A stretch of 64,000 bases of DNA from Mugil cephalus (taxonomy: Eukaryota > Chordata > Actinopteri > Mugiliformes > Mugilidae): assembly GCF_022458985.1 (NCBI RefSeq), contig NC_061787.1:157001-221000 (forward strand), in the 5' to 3' direction. Position 1 is the first letter of the stretch, and every line of letters begins with the position of its first letter. Positions 14,172-26,710 of the stretch are shown here, piece by piece. The notes below the pieces were generated by a model, which was not told where the DNA came from, did not search any database, and saw nothing but the letters and a program-made list of their open reading frames with translations. Position numbers and translations under genes: made by a program.

Positions 14172-14490
14172 TCTAGTCCAGGGGCCGGTACCTGTGGTTC
14201 CAGAGCCGGTTGCAGCTCTTTGGTCCCTCTGTGGGTTTCAGTGGTGAGTGATGTGGAGCAAGGACATTCACAAGTCATTCACTCTTTCACGCTAATGCTT
14301 CAGAATAGCAGCATCTACAACTATTCACTCAACAGTAAACAAGCAAGGGCTACACAACAACTGAATGACCCTGAATGCCACACACTCATGGCTGTAACAT
14401 CAACCAAAAACACTGAACTCCCACAGTGCATTGCAGGACATATACTCCTTGCTATCGAGTATTTACCTTGGACCAACCATGGATAAATCC
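14172..14490 (+). mobile_element. Probable hAT-type element remnant
   Basis: The left edge CAGGGGCCGGTACCTGTGGT followed by TCCAGAGCCGGTTGCAGCTC resembles the terminal region of fish hAT elements, which carry near-palindromic GGAGCCGC-type words next to GGCTCTTT. An 88-codon open frame follows (14220-14486) but I cannot tie it to a transposase. The call rests on the terminus only. Confidence 0.35.
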
Positions 14491-15501
14491 CTGTTATTTA
14501 TGCATAATTTTGTTTTCTCTGTAGCAGTTCTTTCATTTCATAAATGCATAAACACACTATAGTTTTTTATACACAGGCCTAGTACAGAGGTTAATTGAAC
14601 GCACCACTAGTTGACTTTAAAGAATCAGAAGTCGTTCAACTCCTTCTTCACACTAGAAATATTGTTGATACCAATGACAACATTTACTCTTCCATGAATG
14701 GGCAAAAACCTAGCCCTTTTCCACACCATCACTCCACTGCAGACATTTGCTGGCGTCCAGGCTAACTAATGAAACCAGATGTTCCCAGATCCCTCAGCTG
14801 TCGTCCTGTCTGTCGTCCTGTTTTTTGTCCCGATCTGTTTTCAAATACTAATAAAACAAACCCAGCGTGATCAGAACATTCCATCTAATCTGCATCAGCA
14901 ACTCAGTCCTGTTGGGAAAATAGAGACTGCAGAAGAAGAAAAGAAGAAGATGGATGTAGAAGGAAAGACAGAAAAGAGTTTTTGTACATATACCGTGGTG
15001 ACCTGTGACTTCTGGAGGCCGCTGTCTTGCCTGGTGACAATCCATCAGCTGCTAATGTAGATCTCAGCTAATGGAGGATGAAGATGAATGCTCTTCCACT
15101 TACTCCTCTGTCCTTCACTGTTTCTTTTTTGTTCTGGTTTTCTTTGTTTTCCTTCTCTTTCCTCTTGTTCTCCGTGTATGTTCTCTCTCATTCCTCCTTT
15201 ATCCGTTACTTCTCTTGGTCCTTTGATTTTTTTCTTGTTAACGAGTTAAACGCAAATAAACGGATCAGAGAAGAAAAGTGAAAGAAAGTAAAGGGAGGAT
15301 TTCTTCACCTCCTCCCTCTTTCATTCTTTCTTTCTCTGTCTTGGACGGATGGCGGGTCATTGGGTCAGTGTCATGGCGACTGATTGATGATTGGTCCCTT
15401 CAGAGAGCAGCTGTCATCTGACTTGTTTGATTGGCTCCCGACAGTTTGAAGGAAACACCTCACCCCCACTCGTCCATCTACAGTTACAGTAACAAACCAA
15501 T
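14491..15501. other. Intergenic, no gene recognised
   Basis: T/C-rich on the plus strand from 15110 to 15340. No supported gene. Confidence 0.35.
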
Positions 15502-15528
15502 GGGGGGGGGGGGGGGGGGGGGGGGGGG
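15502..15528. repeat. Homopolymer run of 27 G
   Basis: An uninterrupted G tract just downstream of AACAAACCAAT. Such a tract is prone to sequencing and assembly length errors. Confidence 0.9.
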
Positions 15529-18500
15529 TAGTCCCTGGGTTTCCTCTTCTCCTCCTCCTCTTTTGCTTTCTTTGTCCTATTCGTCTTCTTTGTCTTCTTG
15601 TTAAGTTTCTTCATTGTCTTCCTTTTCTCTCTCTGCCTAGTTTTCTTCTTCTCCTCCTCCTTGGTTCCTTTTCACGAGTCTGTTTCCCTCAGTCACATCC
15701 AACAGTTGAACTCTTCTCTCTTCTCGCACTGGTTTCTTATCTAAACTTCCTCTCTTGTTCTAACTTTCCTTGGGCGATACTCATCATAGACAACGGAGAA
15801 ACTTTCTGGACATTTTCTGGACTCAGGACTCAGCTGTCCACCTCAGCGTTGCCTTGATGTACAATAATTAGCGTATTTGTACGATAATTTCACTGTTTCT
15901 GTATGATGTACGATCAATAATTCCAAAAATCCTACGCCGTATGATTATTTAACCCCTTTAATACATGACAAACACATGATACATCCTGCTCTGCGCCTGA
16001 CGCTTCTTTAGATACAATCAGCCAATCAGCAAAGATCACTCTACCTCATGGAACACGTCATTATAGCATTTAACCAATCAGCAGAGGCCCAGAACGCATC
16101 CAACTTCCTTGTTTTTTCCGAAATCAGAAAATGGCATTTTTTACGGCTCTGCTACTTCCAGGTCTACGGTAATAACATGAAAACTAACGGTAAGTTGACG
16201 AAACTCACAAATTTTAGGTTTGAATATTTGTCATAAGTGATGACATATGAGTTGATTTCAGAGGATTTAGTGAAATGAGAGAAATCATAGCATGAAAAAT
16301 GCAGGCACCATATATGATCATATGCCTAAAACTAGTGTAGCATGGTACTCCAACAAAATTCATACGGTCTATGATGTGAAATGATGTGAAAAAGAATTCA
16401 CACAGACATACATTTAGACATAGCCCGACCAGTAGTAAGCTGTACTTGGCCTTTTTTTCTTTATAAATAAGTCAATACAACTGAGGACACTACACTATAC
16501 ACGGCCTGTGGTAATGTTTTACTGTAGCCGATGGTTAAATTAAATTAGCCTTGGTGGCTTCTAGACACTAAGAGACAGGATAACCTGAGATTCCAAACTG
16601 AGTATCTGGTCATGAAATGACACATCCAGATGTTTTTGTTTCCGTGTCTATTTTTATGCATTTGTGGCCGTTTCGTGCTTTGACAGTAAAAGATGAATTC
16701 AAGTCAAAGTGACTGACAGAGAAACCGGAGGGAGAAGTCTTCGTCCAGAGGCAGAGGAGCCTGACGACGAGGAAGAGGAGAGTAAAAGCGCAGACTTGGC
16801 AGTTGTATTTTTTCCAGACACCTGTCTAGTGTTTCATGTGACGCTGACTGACAGCACACGTCCACAGAGCTGTTCTTTCCATGTTTAGAGAAGCTGAAGG
16901 CGTACGAGATCAGATTCTGACTGATTATTCCCCAAACTGTCATCTCACCAAAACAAGTTCCACATAGATTCAAAACGTCATTGAGCAGGAACGTATCACA
17001 TTTCCTCCTATGAGTCTTGATCTGAGCGCATGGCCTCGATCCAAACAACAACGTAAGGTCTAATAAATCACTTTGTGTCTCTTTGAGCAACTAATTTTAG
17101 GCCTGTTTTCAAAATAAAAGCCTCTGTTGGGACCGTTGAGACAGCGGTGGAGACCAAACGCTGAGCCAAAAGAAAACTGGTTTAACTTTGGTTAATTTAT
17201 CATTCTGTTCTTTTGTGCATTTATTAAAAAAAATGAAAAAAGCAGAAACTATAGAGAATAAATTAATTCCATAATCAGTAATTCAAATTTTAACTAATTA
17301 GTTTTAGAAGTGCTCTTAACTCACAATAGCAGGAAATCATTTTTATTTTTCTATTATTATTTTATTTATTTTTATTCCTATATTTAGATTTTAATCCCCA
17401 TCTATTTTATATTTTGAGATACATTCTGTGTAAAAACAATAAAGAGAGTTGAAACCATTTTTTAATTGGACTCCTTGTATTCTTGAGTTTAGCTATGAGC
17501 TGTTGTGGAGCATATCTTTGCAGATATCTTTGCAGACTAGAGGTTCATTCTTACTCGTTCCACTGAATTTATTACGGATTTAATTACAAATGTTTATGTG
17601 ACGACAGACCCAGGTCAGTGGTTTCCTGGTAACCTCTGAGGAAATTTAATCACAGCCGTCGTGGACATTTATCTTTTCATTACATCCTTATGTAAATGTT
17701 CACTGGGTCTGTGCAGGTGAGCGTTTCATCTCTGCAAAAGTCTCCTTCTCCAACACAAACTGCACCTTGTGGAAGCCTCCGTCCTCCAGTTTCCTGCTCC
17801 TGTTGCCCTGTGAAGCCACATGCTTGGTGTTGTTTGTCAAAGCGGCGACAGGTACATTAACTGGATCTCATTTCCACATCCAGTCCATCCCCTGGTGACG
17901 GGGAGGGTGCAGCTGAGATTTATACGTCAGGGGTTTGGGCTCCGGCATGTTTCAGAGCCAAGAGAAAGAAAAGAGAAGCTCGATGACGTCCCTCATAAAT
18001 AAATGAGAGACTTCGGGCCTCCACGGAGGCTGCAGGACGTCCCAGAGCTCAGGGCGGCACTGTTAAACCTGACAACCTGATAAACCTACAACAAAAGTGG
18101 GATTTAAGTGTGTAGAGATGGAGCATTCCTGTTCAAGGTTCAGAGCAGAGCCCAGATGTTACAAACGGCATCAGATCTCAGTGGAAGACCTGAAATGTAC
18201 TTTTGGTTTTTATTGATCATTCAAAGCTGTAACAACCAAACTTCTCTGTGGTTCCATCTCATCCCCGAGGACTTTTCTTTTTTCAGTTCTCACTGAATGA
18301 GCTCCACTTTTTATTTCCATCTTACAAAAAAACAAAAAATAATTCATCACAAATTCAGTCAGTAACAACTCCACTACTGTAAAACCCAGTAAAGAGCCAG
18401 TAGAAACCCAGTAGAGTGCAGAGTCCAGTCCTGACATCTGGGTTCCTGTAGGTCTGGTACCACTAAGTCTGGGTTGGGTCTGGTCTCTGTAGATCTGTCT

Positions 18501-19325
18501 TCCTATAGGTCTCGGTTCCTCTAGGTTTGGATTCTTGAAGGTCTAGTTTCCTGTAGATCTGCTTGACTCGACCAGAGTGAATTTTAAAACATGACATTTT
18601 AAAAGCAAAGGAGAGTAATTAATGATATTTAATGCAGCAGAGTCTGAGCTGAAGTGACTTCATGATGGAAAGAGTTCAAACCTGAACTGAATCTCAGTTT
18701 AGTCGCACTGTGAAGCGAGTGATGCCTCTAAAGATCTGTTTGTGCTCATATTCAGAGACAAATGAAATGTCAGCAACTGTTCATGAATATAACTCCAGGA
18801 AAAGTTGTTCCAGTTAATGGTCCTGTTTAAGTTTCATGAGCAGGTTCCTCGTTTCATTTTCCTTTGTTTACTTTTTTACTTCTTTCTTTTACATGTTTCT
18901 TCCTCAGGCGAAGGTTGAAGTTTATTGTGAAAATGTAAAAAGATTTTTTGTGAAGACTGCAGTGGAGGACGACGAAGGCCTCCATTCACATGCTTTTCTT
19001 AGCGTAGCCACAGAGCTAGTTAGCATAGCATGCTAGCGTTGCCTTCTTCCTACCTTGTCAGAAACAGGACAATCTGACCCAGAATGACCGAGTGGTCCGG
19101 TCACCGTAGGGTTTCTGGTGCCAGCTCACTCCACAGAGGGGGGTCAGGTCCGGCCTCGTCCCTCCTCGGGTCCAGGTCTGGACATCAGGACGGTCCTTTA
19201 ATGTTTTTTCAAATAATGAGAATAATGAGAGAACACAAAGTCATCTGTTGGGTTGAATACACTTCAGTATTTTTATAGACTGCAGCTGTTTGAAAGTTGT
19301 CCCATTATACAGTTTACTTCCTGGT
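15529..19325. other. Intergenic, no gene recognised
   Basis: 3.8 kb without a supported gene. The longest open frame is 128 codons on the minus strand (16704-17090); it has no recognised domain, no flanking coding exons, and is treated as chance. Confidence 0.4.
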
Positions 19326-19435
19326 GAGTGCTGCCACCTGCTGGATCGGCTGAGAAACTACACACAGATGTTTTTTTTAATCAATGTATAGGTCACATGG
19401 ATAATTTACTTATATTTGATCACAGAACAGTGGGT

Positions 19436-20465
19436 AGTGTGCTCCGTTTATTAGGTTCACCTGTACAGTCAAACCCAATCCTGTGCGACAAGAACAAAGC
19501 CACTGCTCTCTCTCCACAAAGATCATTTCTGTCCATCTGCAGTTTGCTAAACATCATGTGGACAAGCCAAGAGACTACTGGGGAAATGATTTTTTATGGA
19601 TGGATGAAACTAAAGTACAGTTACTTGGCTTAAATGAGAGAGGAATGTCTGGAGACTATACAACACTGCATTCCAGCATCCGAACCTCATCCAGTTTGTG
19701 AAACGTGGGCGTGATTATGTTTTTGTTTGGGCCTGTTCTGCTGCATCTGCTCATCATTGATGGACCAATGAACTGTGAATTCTACCAGTGAACTCTGAAA
19801 GAAAACGTCAGGACATGTATCAGACCTGTGGAGCTCCATAAACTACATCTGTCCCAGTCTTCATGTCCTCCTCCAGGTGTCCACTCCTACCTAGATGAAT
19901 TATTCACCAACATGATTCCTGTTATACTCACAAACTGTCACAGATCATCAGCTATGTGTTATATTACTAGATCCTACATGTTTCCTTCAGCTTGATGTTT
20001 GTATCTATGACAGAAGTTAGTTTATCTTGTTTCTCCTGTTCTTTCTCTCTATCTTCTCTGGTTCTACCCGGCTGGTCTTCAGCAGATGGTTCCTCCATAT
20101 GAGCTGGTTCTGCTCCAGGTTTCTTCCTGTTAAAGGGAGTTTTTCCCTCAGGCTGCTCTGGAGGTTTCAGGCTGGTTTTTGTGAAGTGTCTTGAGACAAT
20201 TTGTGTTGTTATTGGCGCTATATAAATAAAACTAAATTGAACTGAACTGAAAAATTAAAAAATGAGTCCATGAGCTGAATGTGAAGAGAAACTGGGTCAT
20301 GGAGGAAGACAAGGAGCCCAAGAACACCAGTGGTTCTCCAGAAGAACCAGATGAATGTTCAGGAACAAGTCAAAGTCCTGACCTTCATCCAGTAGAAATG
20401 TTGGAGCATCAGCTGATGAGAGGAAACCACCAACATCTCACAACTCAGCTGGTTCTGATCTGAAG
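19436..20465 (+). mobile_element. Tc1/mariner transposase pseudogene split by a LINE-like tail
   Basis: Positions about 19490-19690 read LQFAKHHVDKPRDYW and then WMDETKVQLLGLNERG, matching the middle of Tc1-family transposases; about 19720-19830 continues with LLIIDGPMN and the equivalent of KENVRTCIR. After a roughly 400 bp insertion, 20281-20463 resumes with KRNWVMEEDKEPKNTSGS and SQSPDLHPVEMLEHQL. The DDE acids can be placed in DETK, EEDKEP and PVEM. The frame is broken by shifts and stops, so it is inactive. The left edge (TTTATTAGGTTCACCTGTAC) resembles the end of a common fish DNA element. Confidence 0.85.
19845..20248 (+). mobile_element. LINE (L2-like) 3' end inserted in the Tc1 remnant
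   Basis: Contains GGTTTCTTCCTGTTAAAGGG, GTGTCTTGAGACAATTTGTG and GGCGCTATATAAATAAAACT, then a run of TGAACTGAACTGAA. This is the 3' end order of a common teleost LINE family. It lies between the two halves of the Tc1 transposase, so it is the younger insertion. A second, reversed copy lies at 43665-43795. Confidence 0.7.
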
Positions 20466-21141
20466 TGATGGAGAGATCAGACGTTACAGTAAGTTACTAC
20501 ACACACACGGATACAAGTTTAATAATTCTGTTTTATTGAGGTAAAATCTTTAGATGTTTTCTAGATTTAAAAAAAAAAGTGGTAAAGTTTGATAAGGACG
20601 GTAAAGGAAACACTTGTTTTATTGAAGAGAGGGAAGAGAACAAAGAGTTTAAGGCACTGTAATGTTGTTGAGTTTCACTTGAAACATTAAAACAGACAGA
20701 AGAAGAATGAAGACACGTTTGTTAGTGTTAGCTCAAACTCCAGAGAACTGAGAGAGCAGGCGCATTAAATCTGTTCTGAATGTTTCAGAGTCGTGATCAT
20801 CTGGACAGAACATGGAGCAAAAATAACCTGATTCTACTAAACGCACCAAAAGGTGATGAAGAGCTGTTCTGACAAATATAACTCAGTGCTGTGTCTCCTC
20901 AGTCTGCATCAGGTAGAAATCCTCTGATCAGGGGAATGTCACTGGTTGTGCAGATAACTGGCCAGAAACCAAAGGTTTTCATCCTCTCATATAAACTTTT
21001 CTAACTGTACAAACCATGATGGAGGACAAACAGCCACACTGTCCTCAGCAGAGTCCCCGTCAGACACCTCTGACCAACACGTCTACGTTTCAAATTAAAC
21101 TCAATGACTTTTCTCCAGTTAGTCAACACACGTCTCCTCCA
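20466..21141 (-). other. Probable eci2 3' untranslated region and flank
   Basis: Downstream of the eci2 stop on the minus strand. AATAAA-type signals on that strand lie at about 20618-20623 and 20531-20536 (read as TTTATT on the plus strand), giving a 3' UTR of roughly 0.5-0.6 kb. No other feature is seen. Confidence 0.45.
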
Positions 21142-24100
21142 TCAGAGCTTGGCCTTGGCCTGGAAGAAGCTCATGACGGCGTTGAAACACTCGTCCGAGG
21201 TCCAGCGCTCCGTCAGGCGCTCCACCTCAGCATCGTTCACCGCGTGAAGACGCTCCTTCTCCACCGACCGGATCAGCTGTTTGGACAGAGCCAGAGACTG
21301 ACAGGGACAGAGACAGGGACAGAGACAGAGACAGGGACAGGGACAGAGACAGAGACAGAGACAGAGACAGAGACAGAGACAGAGACAGAGACAGACAGGG
21401 ACAGAGACAGAGACAGAGTAAGAGACAGAGACAGGGACCGAGACAGGGACAGACAGGGACAGGGACAGGGACAGAGACAGAGACAGGGACAGGGACAGGG
21501 AGGGGGGAAAGAAAAAGAAAAGAATACTGAATTTTCAACAGTCCTGGGTGATGAAACTGAGCCAACACTCGTGATAGAATCAGTCAATGCTATGAAGACG
21601 GACGTTTTTAAAAGGCTTTATACTAGTGACTGTGTGTTTGTGTTTACATTGGGGGGCAGCTTGGCGTAGGCCTTCAGTCTGGTCCAGACCTCCGACTGGA
21701 AGCTGCTGTCGGGAAAAACCTCCGTGACCAGGCCCAGTTCACAGGCCTGAACGGCCGTCAGCTTCTTATTAAACAGCAGCATCTCACTGGCCTGAAGACA
21801 GCAACATTCATAGGAGAGTATGATCGTCTCACTGTGCAGCAGCCAAGAACAAACAGTGTGAATATCTGTACCTTGGCGGCGCCCATGATCCGGGGGAAGG
21901 TGTAGGAGGAGCAGCCCTCAGCGCTCTGACCCAGCTGACTGAACGGAGTGTGGAACGTGGCCTGAGACACACAGAGTCACTGATCAATGACATGAACACA
22001 TGTTTCATATTCTCTCCTAAAACTGGACATGGAACGTCTCAGCACCACTGGATGCACTGGATCAGCACCAACTACAGATGCCTGGGTACATCCATTCATA
22101 GCTACCAACGGGGCCGGACCATCTCCGTCCATGTAGCTGGGTTAGGGCGGTTCTTCTTGTCACAGCGTTAATAACAGTTCTACTCTACGTGTGTTTTTGT
22201 GCACCCTCTCTGTAGCGTAGACCAGGTCAAAGAGTCCCAGCACAGTGACAGAGACTCCTACAGCCGGCCCGTTCACCACGGCAACCAGTGGCTTTGGGAA
22301 GTCGATGTAGGTCTTCACATACGTCCTGCAAAGGCAAAATAAAACAATAAAATTAACTGTAGAGTAGCAAAGTCTCAACCACTGTTCTGATGTAGATGGT
22401 TTTGATCTGAACATTTTACTCATTTTACTACTTCTGATCAAATTCTTTGCTGAATCATAAACAGATTCATCACCTTAACAGATCTCCTCCTTTCCTGGCC
22501 ATCTCCTCCACTCCTCCTTCAGGGATCTTGGTGAAGTTGGTGAGGTCGTTCCCGCTGCAGTAGAAATCTCCAGCACCTGCAGTGAAGAGAGGTTCCAGTA
22601 TTCAGTTCTATTTGTTTAGATGTTGCTGTAGATGGAACTGCCAGATGCATCTATACTTTCAACTGATCTGCAGCACTTTGATCTACTAGAAGCACGACTA
22701 CATCTCTGAACAAGTCCAGGTTCTGGTAGAGTTAGAAAAACTAACCTAAAAATATGTGAAGTACAAATGATCCAATCGTACAACACTGATGACACAATCG
22801 GTCCGATTCTTTTGACGGAGACGTGAGTTGGATCTAACTGAGACCTGTTACTGTGATGATGAGTCCCATGTGTTTGAAGCAGGAACGCTAGTAAGTGTGT
22901 GTACCAGTAAAAACAGTGAGGACGGAGTCGTCTTTCGCCGCCTGCTCCAGAGCTGCGATGATGTCGTTGTACATCTGAAAGAAAAATAATATTAAATAAC
23001 AAACAGCCCTAGTATGAGTCAGTGTAAAGAACTACATTCATAGTTTCATTCAGCTCCTACTTAAATAAAGAAGAGTTGTGATGTTTGGTTTGAAGCTCTG
23101 AATCCACACTGACCTCAGTCGTAATGGCGTTTTTCTTGGCAGGTCGGTTCAGTTTGATGGTGGTGATTCCATCCTCTGTGGTGACTAACAGCGTCTCAAA
23201 CTTTGACCCACTCGCAGCCGGATTTGCTACCACCTGGGCGGAGCTTCTGCCCTCTGCTGCCACCAGGGAACCAATCAGGTCACAGTACTGCTGCCTGGCC
23301 TCATCCTGATTAAACCAGGATTAAATGTATGCATCAGTTTATTTCTCATCTAAAGGAGCCAAAATGATCTACCCTGAGAGTAATATATTGGATATATATA
23401 TATATAAAACAAAGGTTATCAGTGCCAATAAACTACAGACAGAAGCTCCAGGTTGAATGCTTCCTATCACTGCTGATCCATTAGACGTGGTACCTGTGAT
23501 ATGGAGCCCAGTGACTTCCATGCATCCCACTTAACCTTGTTGACAAAGTCCAGCATCCCTGGTTTGGGAGTGTTGCAGGGGCCCTGAGTGGCCTGGAGGC
23601 AGGAAGTAAAATTAGGGTTAATTTCACCATGAAATGATGGAATAATTTAAGTCTAAGTCTAAATAAACAGAACAATAAATAAATAAGCATGTAATTGTGA
23701 TTCCCGGCAGGAATAGGTACAGGATTGGAGCAGTATGTGAAGGGGGAGCCACAGGTTCCCAAGCGGGTTGCAAGGATGTGGAGTGGTACCAACTACAGGT
23801 AGTTGGGCTCAGTTCTGCTAATAACACGGGTTCTGGAACCAAACTCTTGAGCGGGGCTGGATCATTTCCTTTTGTACACGGTGGGGAGTACAAAGCCCCA
23901 GGGCCACGGACTGCGTAGGTCTTCTCCGAGACTTTAGCGTCCTTGGCAACAGTGGGGCAGTTTGGACATGGCTGCCTGGACAAAACAACCCTGATGTGAA
24001 CCAGGGCAGTGCTACGTTCTCAGACCATAAACCATGTTCAAGCAAAGGGTAGATCATACATGTACTTGGAACCAGAGCGACTAAGACCAAAGGTTAATGA

Positions 24101-26526
24101 TTGACTTTGTGGTCACAACCAATTTGTCCTTAACACCAAGGAGCAGAGCTGGGCTGGGGAAAGCCGCTGAGTAGACCTGTTAACCTCAAAGTAGTAGTGA
24201 GGATGAACTGAACTGAGAATGTCTGCAAGAGGTCTTAATGAATTTCAAGTCGGCCAAATTAAAATTGTCCACTGCAGAAGTAGCTAGTGGGACCTTTGGT
24301 CAAACGTCGTTACTGTCTTTTATGGGAAGCAACCTTAGAACCTGCTGGTGGGCACCAGAGGTGGAGAAGGCCTTCAAGCTAAAGGGGGAGGACCTTCGGA
24401 CCTGGCTGACAAAGGACTTATGAAAAAGAGCAGCAAAGTACCATGAGGCCAGAAGGTTTGTGGCTTCAGCAGTGGCAGAGGAAACTACTCGGATGGAGTT
24501 TTGGGAAGTTCTGTATTTCAGTCATGGCCTGGGAGGAGACCCTGAGGGTTCCCCAGAACTTCTTTTACAGTATGCCTGGACTAGAAATGCCTTAAAATCC
24601 CTTAAGAGGACATGGGGACATTGGGAAGCTTGTTGCCATCAGAACCCGCCATCAGATAAGTGGTTGAACATGGAAGGATGAATAGATGAACGTAGTTTTA
24701 AGAGACATAAACATCTAGACCACCTGGAAAATATCCCACCTGTTTGAAGAGAGCGTAGATCTTTAGTTTGACCTCGTTGCCTGGATCCGTCTTCAGAGTC
24801 GATAGTTTGTTCTTTGCTTGTTCAAACTGCTCCACTGTCGCAGCTGCAAACACACAGAAATCATGGCAATGTCAGGAAACCACTGATAGATTTGAGTCCT
24901 TCAGTTGTCTCTGAGGCTAAAGCATGACATTCAAGAGAGCCGTTTCTTATGAAGAGTTTAAATTTCATGACACAGTTTGTCATCTTCCGTTTGGTTAAAC
25001 AAGCAACAATTTGTAATTATATAAAGACATAAGCATCACAAATCTTCACAGTGGAAATACAACTTACCAGATGTCTTGGCAATGTTATCACAATTTGCTG
25101 CTGGCAAACAAAGTAGTTCTAATATAAATATACTTTAAACTGGACTGTTATACAGGATCAGTGAATTCTTACATGTGACTTCTGTCTCAATCACATTTTG
25201 GTTGAAGGACGACTTAATTTAGCAGATGAGGATTAATGTGTTTTTCCTGCAGCAACTCAAAAAGGCTTTGTACTTAAATGTGAACCTTCATCTGGTGAAC
25301 AAACCGGAGTAATGACTGTACAGCTTCTTGATTCCTGACATGAAGAGGCTCTGTCATGCAGCAGATACTCACCCATCATAGGAGATGCTGTGGTGTGGAT
25401 CCTCAAACTGGGGATGGTGGATCTGACCACACTTGTGACACAGAAGAAAACTGTTAGTACAATTACAGACACTAAAATAAGCAGCTCATACTTGACTTTC
25501 TGCAAGTCTATTACATGCCAATACAACTAATGAAACACTCCCAGATACATTTAAGGGATTTCCACAAATTTTACAATCATGTATGTCATTGTATCAAACT
25601 CAGTTACCACAGTTACATCCTCTTATATATGGATATATAAACACACACTTGAAACAAATGACTGTGAAGCAAAAGAGCATAAAGGACATAATTAAGAAAT
25701 TAATGTTGTCCTAAATCACTTCCCTGTGGTACCCCAGATGTAACAGCTGTAATAATTAACAACAAAAATAAAATAATCGTCCGATCTCAGGTTCTGACAC
25801 AATAAATATGATCCTCAGCTTGACTTCCTGTCCTTTCTGTGTTAGGTTTTCATAGATTCATTATTGTTTTTGATTAAACAGCAATAATTAGCCTTGGTGA
25901 ATACATTAAGTAATTTCAGCTAAAATAAAACTTCAACACCTATTAATTTCCTAAATATAGAGATGAATTAATGGTCTGTGTTAATAACAATAATAATAAG
26001 TGAAAGAATATTAATAATAGATTCTCCAGTGGTAATAAAACAATTGAACCTTCACTGTGCTTCTTGAGTTATTCATGTTATTCAGAACAGTGCATAGATA
26101 CCAGTTAACTTCTTCAGTCACTACTTTTGAATGAAATTATTTATCTTCATGTCATACAAGCTCCTCCAGCTCCTGTCACAATCTGGAGCAAAGGTCGCAG
26201 CTACCTGGAGCTTAGCTTAGCTTAGCTTAGCTTAGCCTAGTCAGTTCCCAGGATGACATATAATGAAACCAATGGTCCACATACAGAGCTTGGTATGATT
26301 CTGGCTGGCTGATGCTACCTAGTTAGCACAGAAACGTAAACAGCAGCGTTGGCCACAGACATGATTCTTCTGCTCTGTTAACATTACTTCTAGTTTGACC
26401 CCAGTCAGTTACAAAGACCAATGAACCAGCTCAAACAGCAGCTAACACGGCCTCAGCCCGACTGTCCTACCTTCTTAATTTCACCAAACGCCAGGAAGCG
26501 AAGCACTTCAGAGCGACGCCGGCCAT
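21142..26526 (-). CDS. eci2: Enoyl-CoA delta isomerase 2 (ACBP + crotonase domains)
   Basis: Isomerises 3-cis/trans-enoyl-CoA to 2-trans-enoyl-CoA so that unsaturated fatty acids can enter beta-oxidation. Exons read on the minus strand: 26526-26471, 25431-25373, 24843-24740, 23592-23494, 23305-23114, 22974-22905, 22576-22474, 22325-22205, 21961-21872, 21791-21648, 21297-21142, summing to 1194 nt, 397 aa, all with GT-AG borders and matching phases. Residues 1-20 are basic and Arg/Lys-rich, a likely mitochondrial presequence. Residues about 40-125 are an acyl-CoA-binding domain ([20 protein letters not shown]). Residues about 140-385 are the crotonase fold: [11 protein letters not shown] and [12 protein letters not shown] form the oxyanion pocket, and Glu283 in GQSAEG is the expected catalytic base. 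The C-terminal AKL is a peroxisomal PTS1 signal. Length equals the family's usual ~394 aa. Confidence 0.96.
21298..21503 (-). repeat. (CAGAGA/CAGGGA)n array abutting the eci2 exon 11 acceptor
   Basis: Hexamer array on the plus strand; in eci2 sense it reads (TCTCTG/TCCCTG)n, a 200-base pyrimidine-rich tract ending directly at the CAG of the 3' splice site of the last exon. The array makes up over half of the 350 nt intron 10. Confidence 0.9.
23640..24690 (+). mobile_element. LINE fragment (endonuclease and pre-RT region) in eci2 intron 3
   Basis: The interval 24000-24100 corresponds to the C-terminal part of a non-LTR endonuclease, with words equivalent to a '[28 protein letters not shown]' region in pieces, and 24330-24500 reads [17 protein letters not shown] followed by a stop and then [17 protein letters not shown], matching the linker before reverse transcriptase in a common fish LINE. 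Stops and internal deletions make it inactive. It is on the plus strand, antisense to eci2, between exons 3 and 4. Confidence 0.65.
26209..26238. repeat. (AGCTT)n microsatellite
   Basis: Five to six AGCTT units in eci2 intron 1. Confidence 0.85.
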
Positions 26527-26664
26527 TTAAACCCAGATCCGGAGGTCCAAAGGTACAGAAGGACGGGACGAGGTAGCGTCAACTCCCACGGAGGCTAACA
26601 ACTAGCACTGTGCCGTTCGAGGACGAGCCGATTCTTTGGAGCGAACGAGAAGAGCAGGTTGACC

Positions 26665-26710
26665 TTTCCCAGAACCCCGCCCCCAAGCGGCCATTGTCCA
26701 ATCAAACATC
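26665..26710 (-). promoter_or_regulatory. eci2 proximal promoter: GC box and CCAAT box
   Basis: CCCCGCCCC at 26675-26683 (GC box, SP-family type) and CCAAT at 26698-26702 (NF-Y type; ATTGG in gene sense) lie about 150-175 bp upstream of the eci2 ATG. No TATA box is evident, as expected of a housekeeping metabolic gene. Function is inferred from motif and position. Confidence 0.5.

Noticed and set aside
14220-14486. 88-codon open frame as a possible gene
   Set aside because: Lies in what looks like a hAT remnant and matches nothing I recognise.
16704-17090. 128-codon minus-strand open frame
   Set aside because: No recognisable domain, conserved motif or splice context; length is within chance for a 64 kb window.
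21016-21669. 217-codon plus-strand open frame with Asp/Arg and Thr/Glu repeats
   Set aside because: Antisense to eci2 exons 10-11 and the hexamer array between them; not an independent gene.
24238-24681. Two plus-strand open frames as a small gene in an eci2 intron
   Set aside because: They read as fragments of a LINE polyprotein with stops between them.
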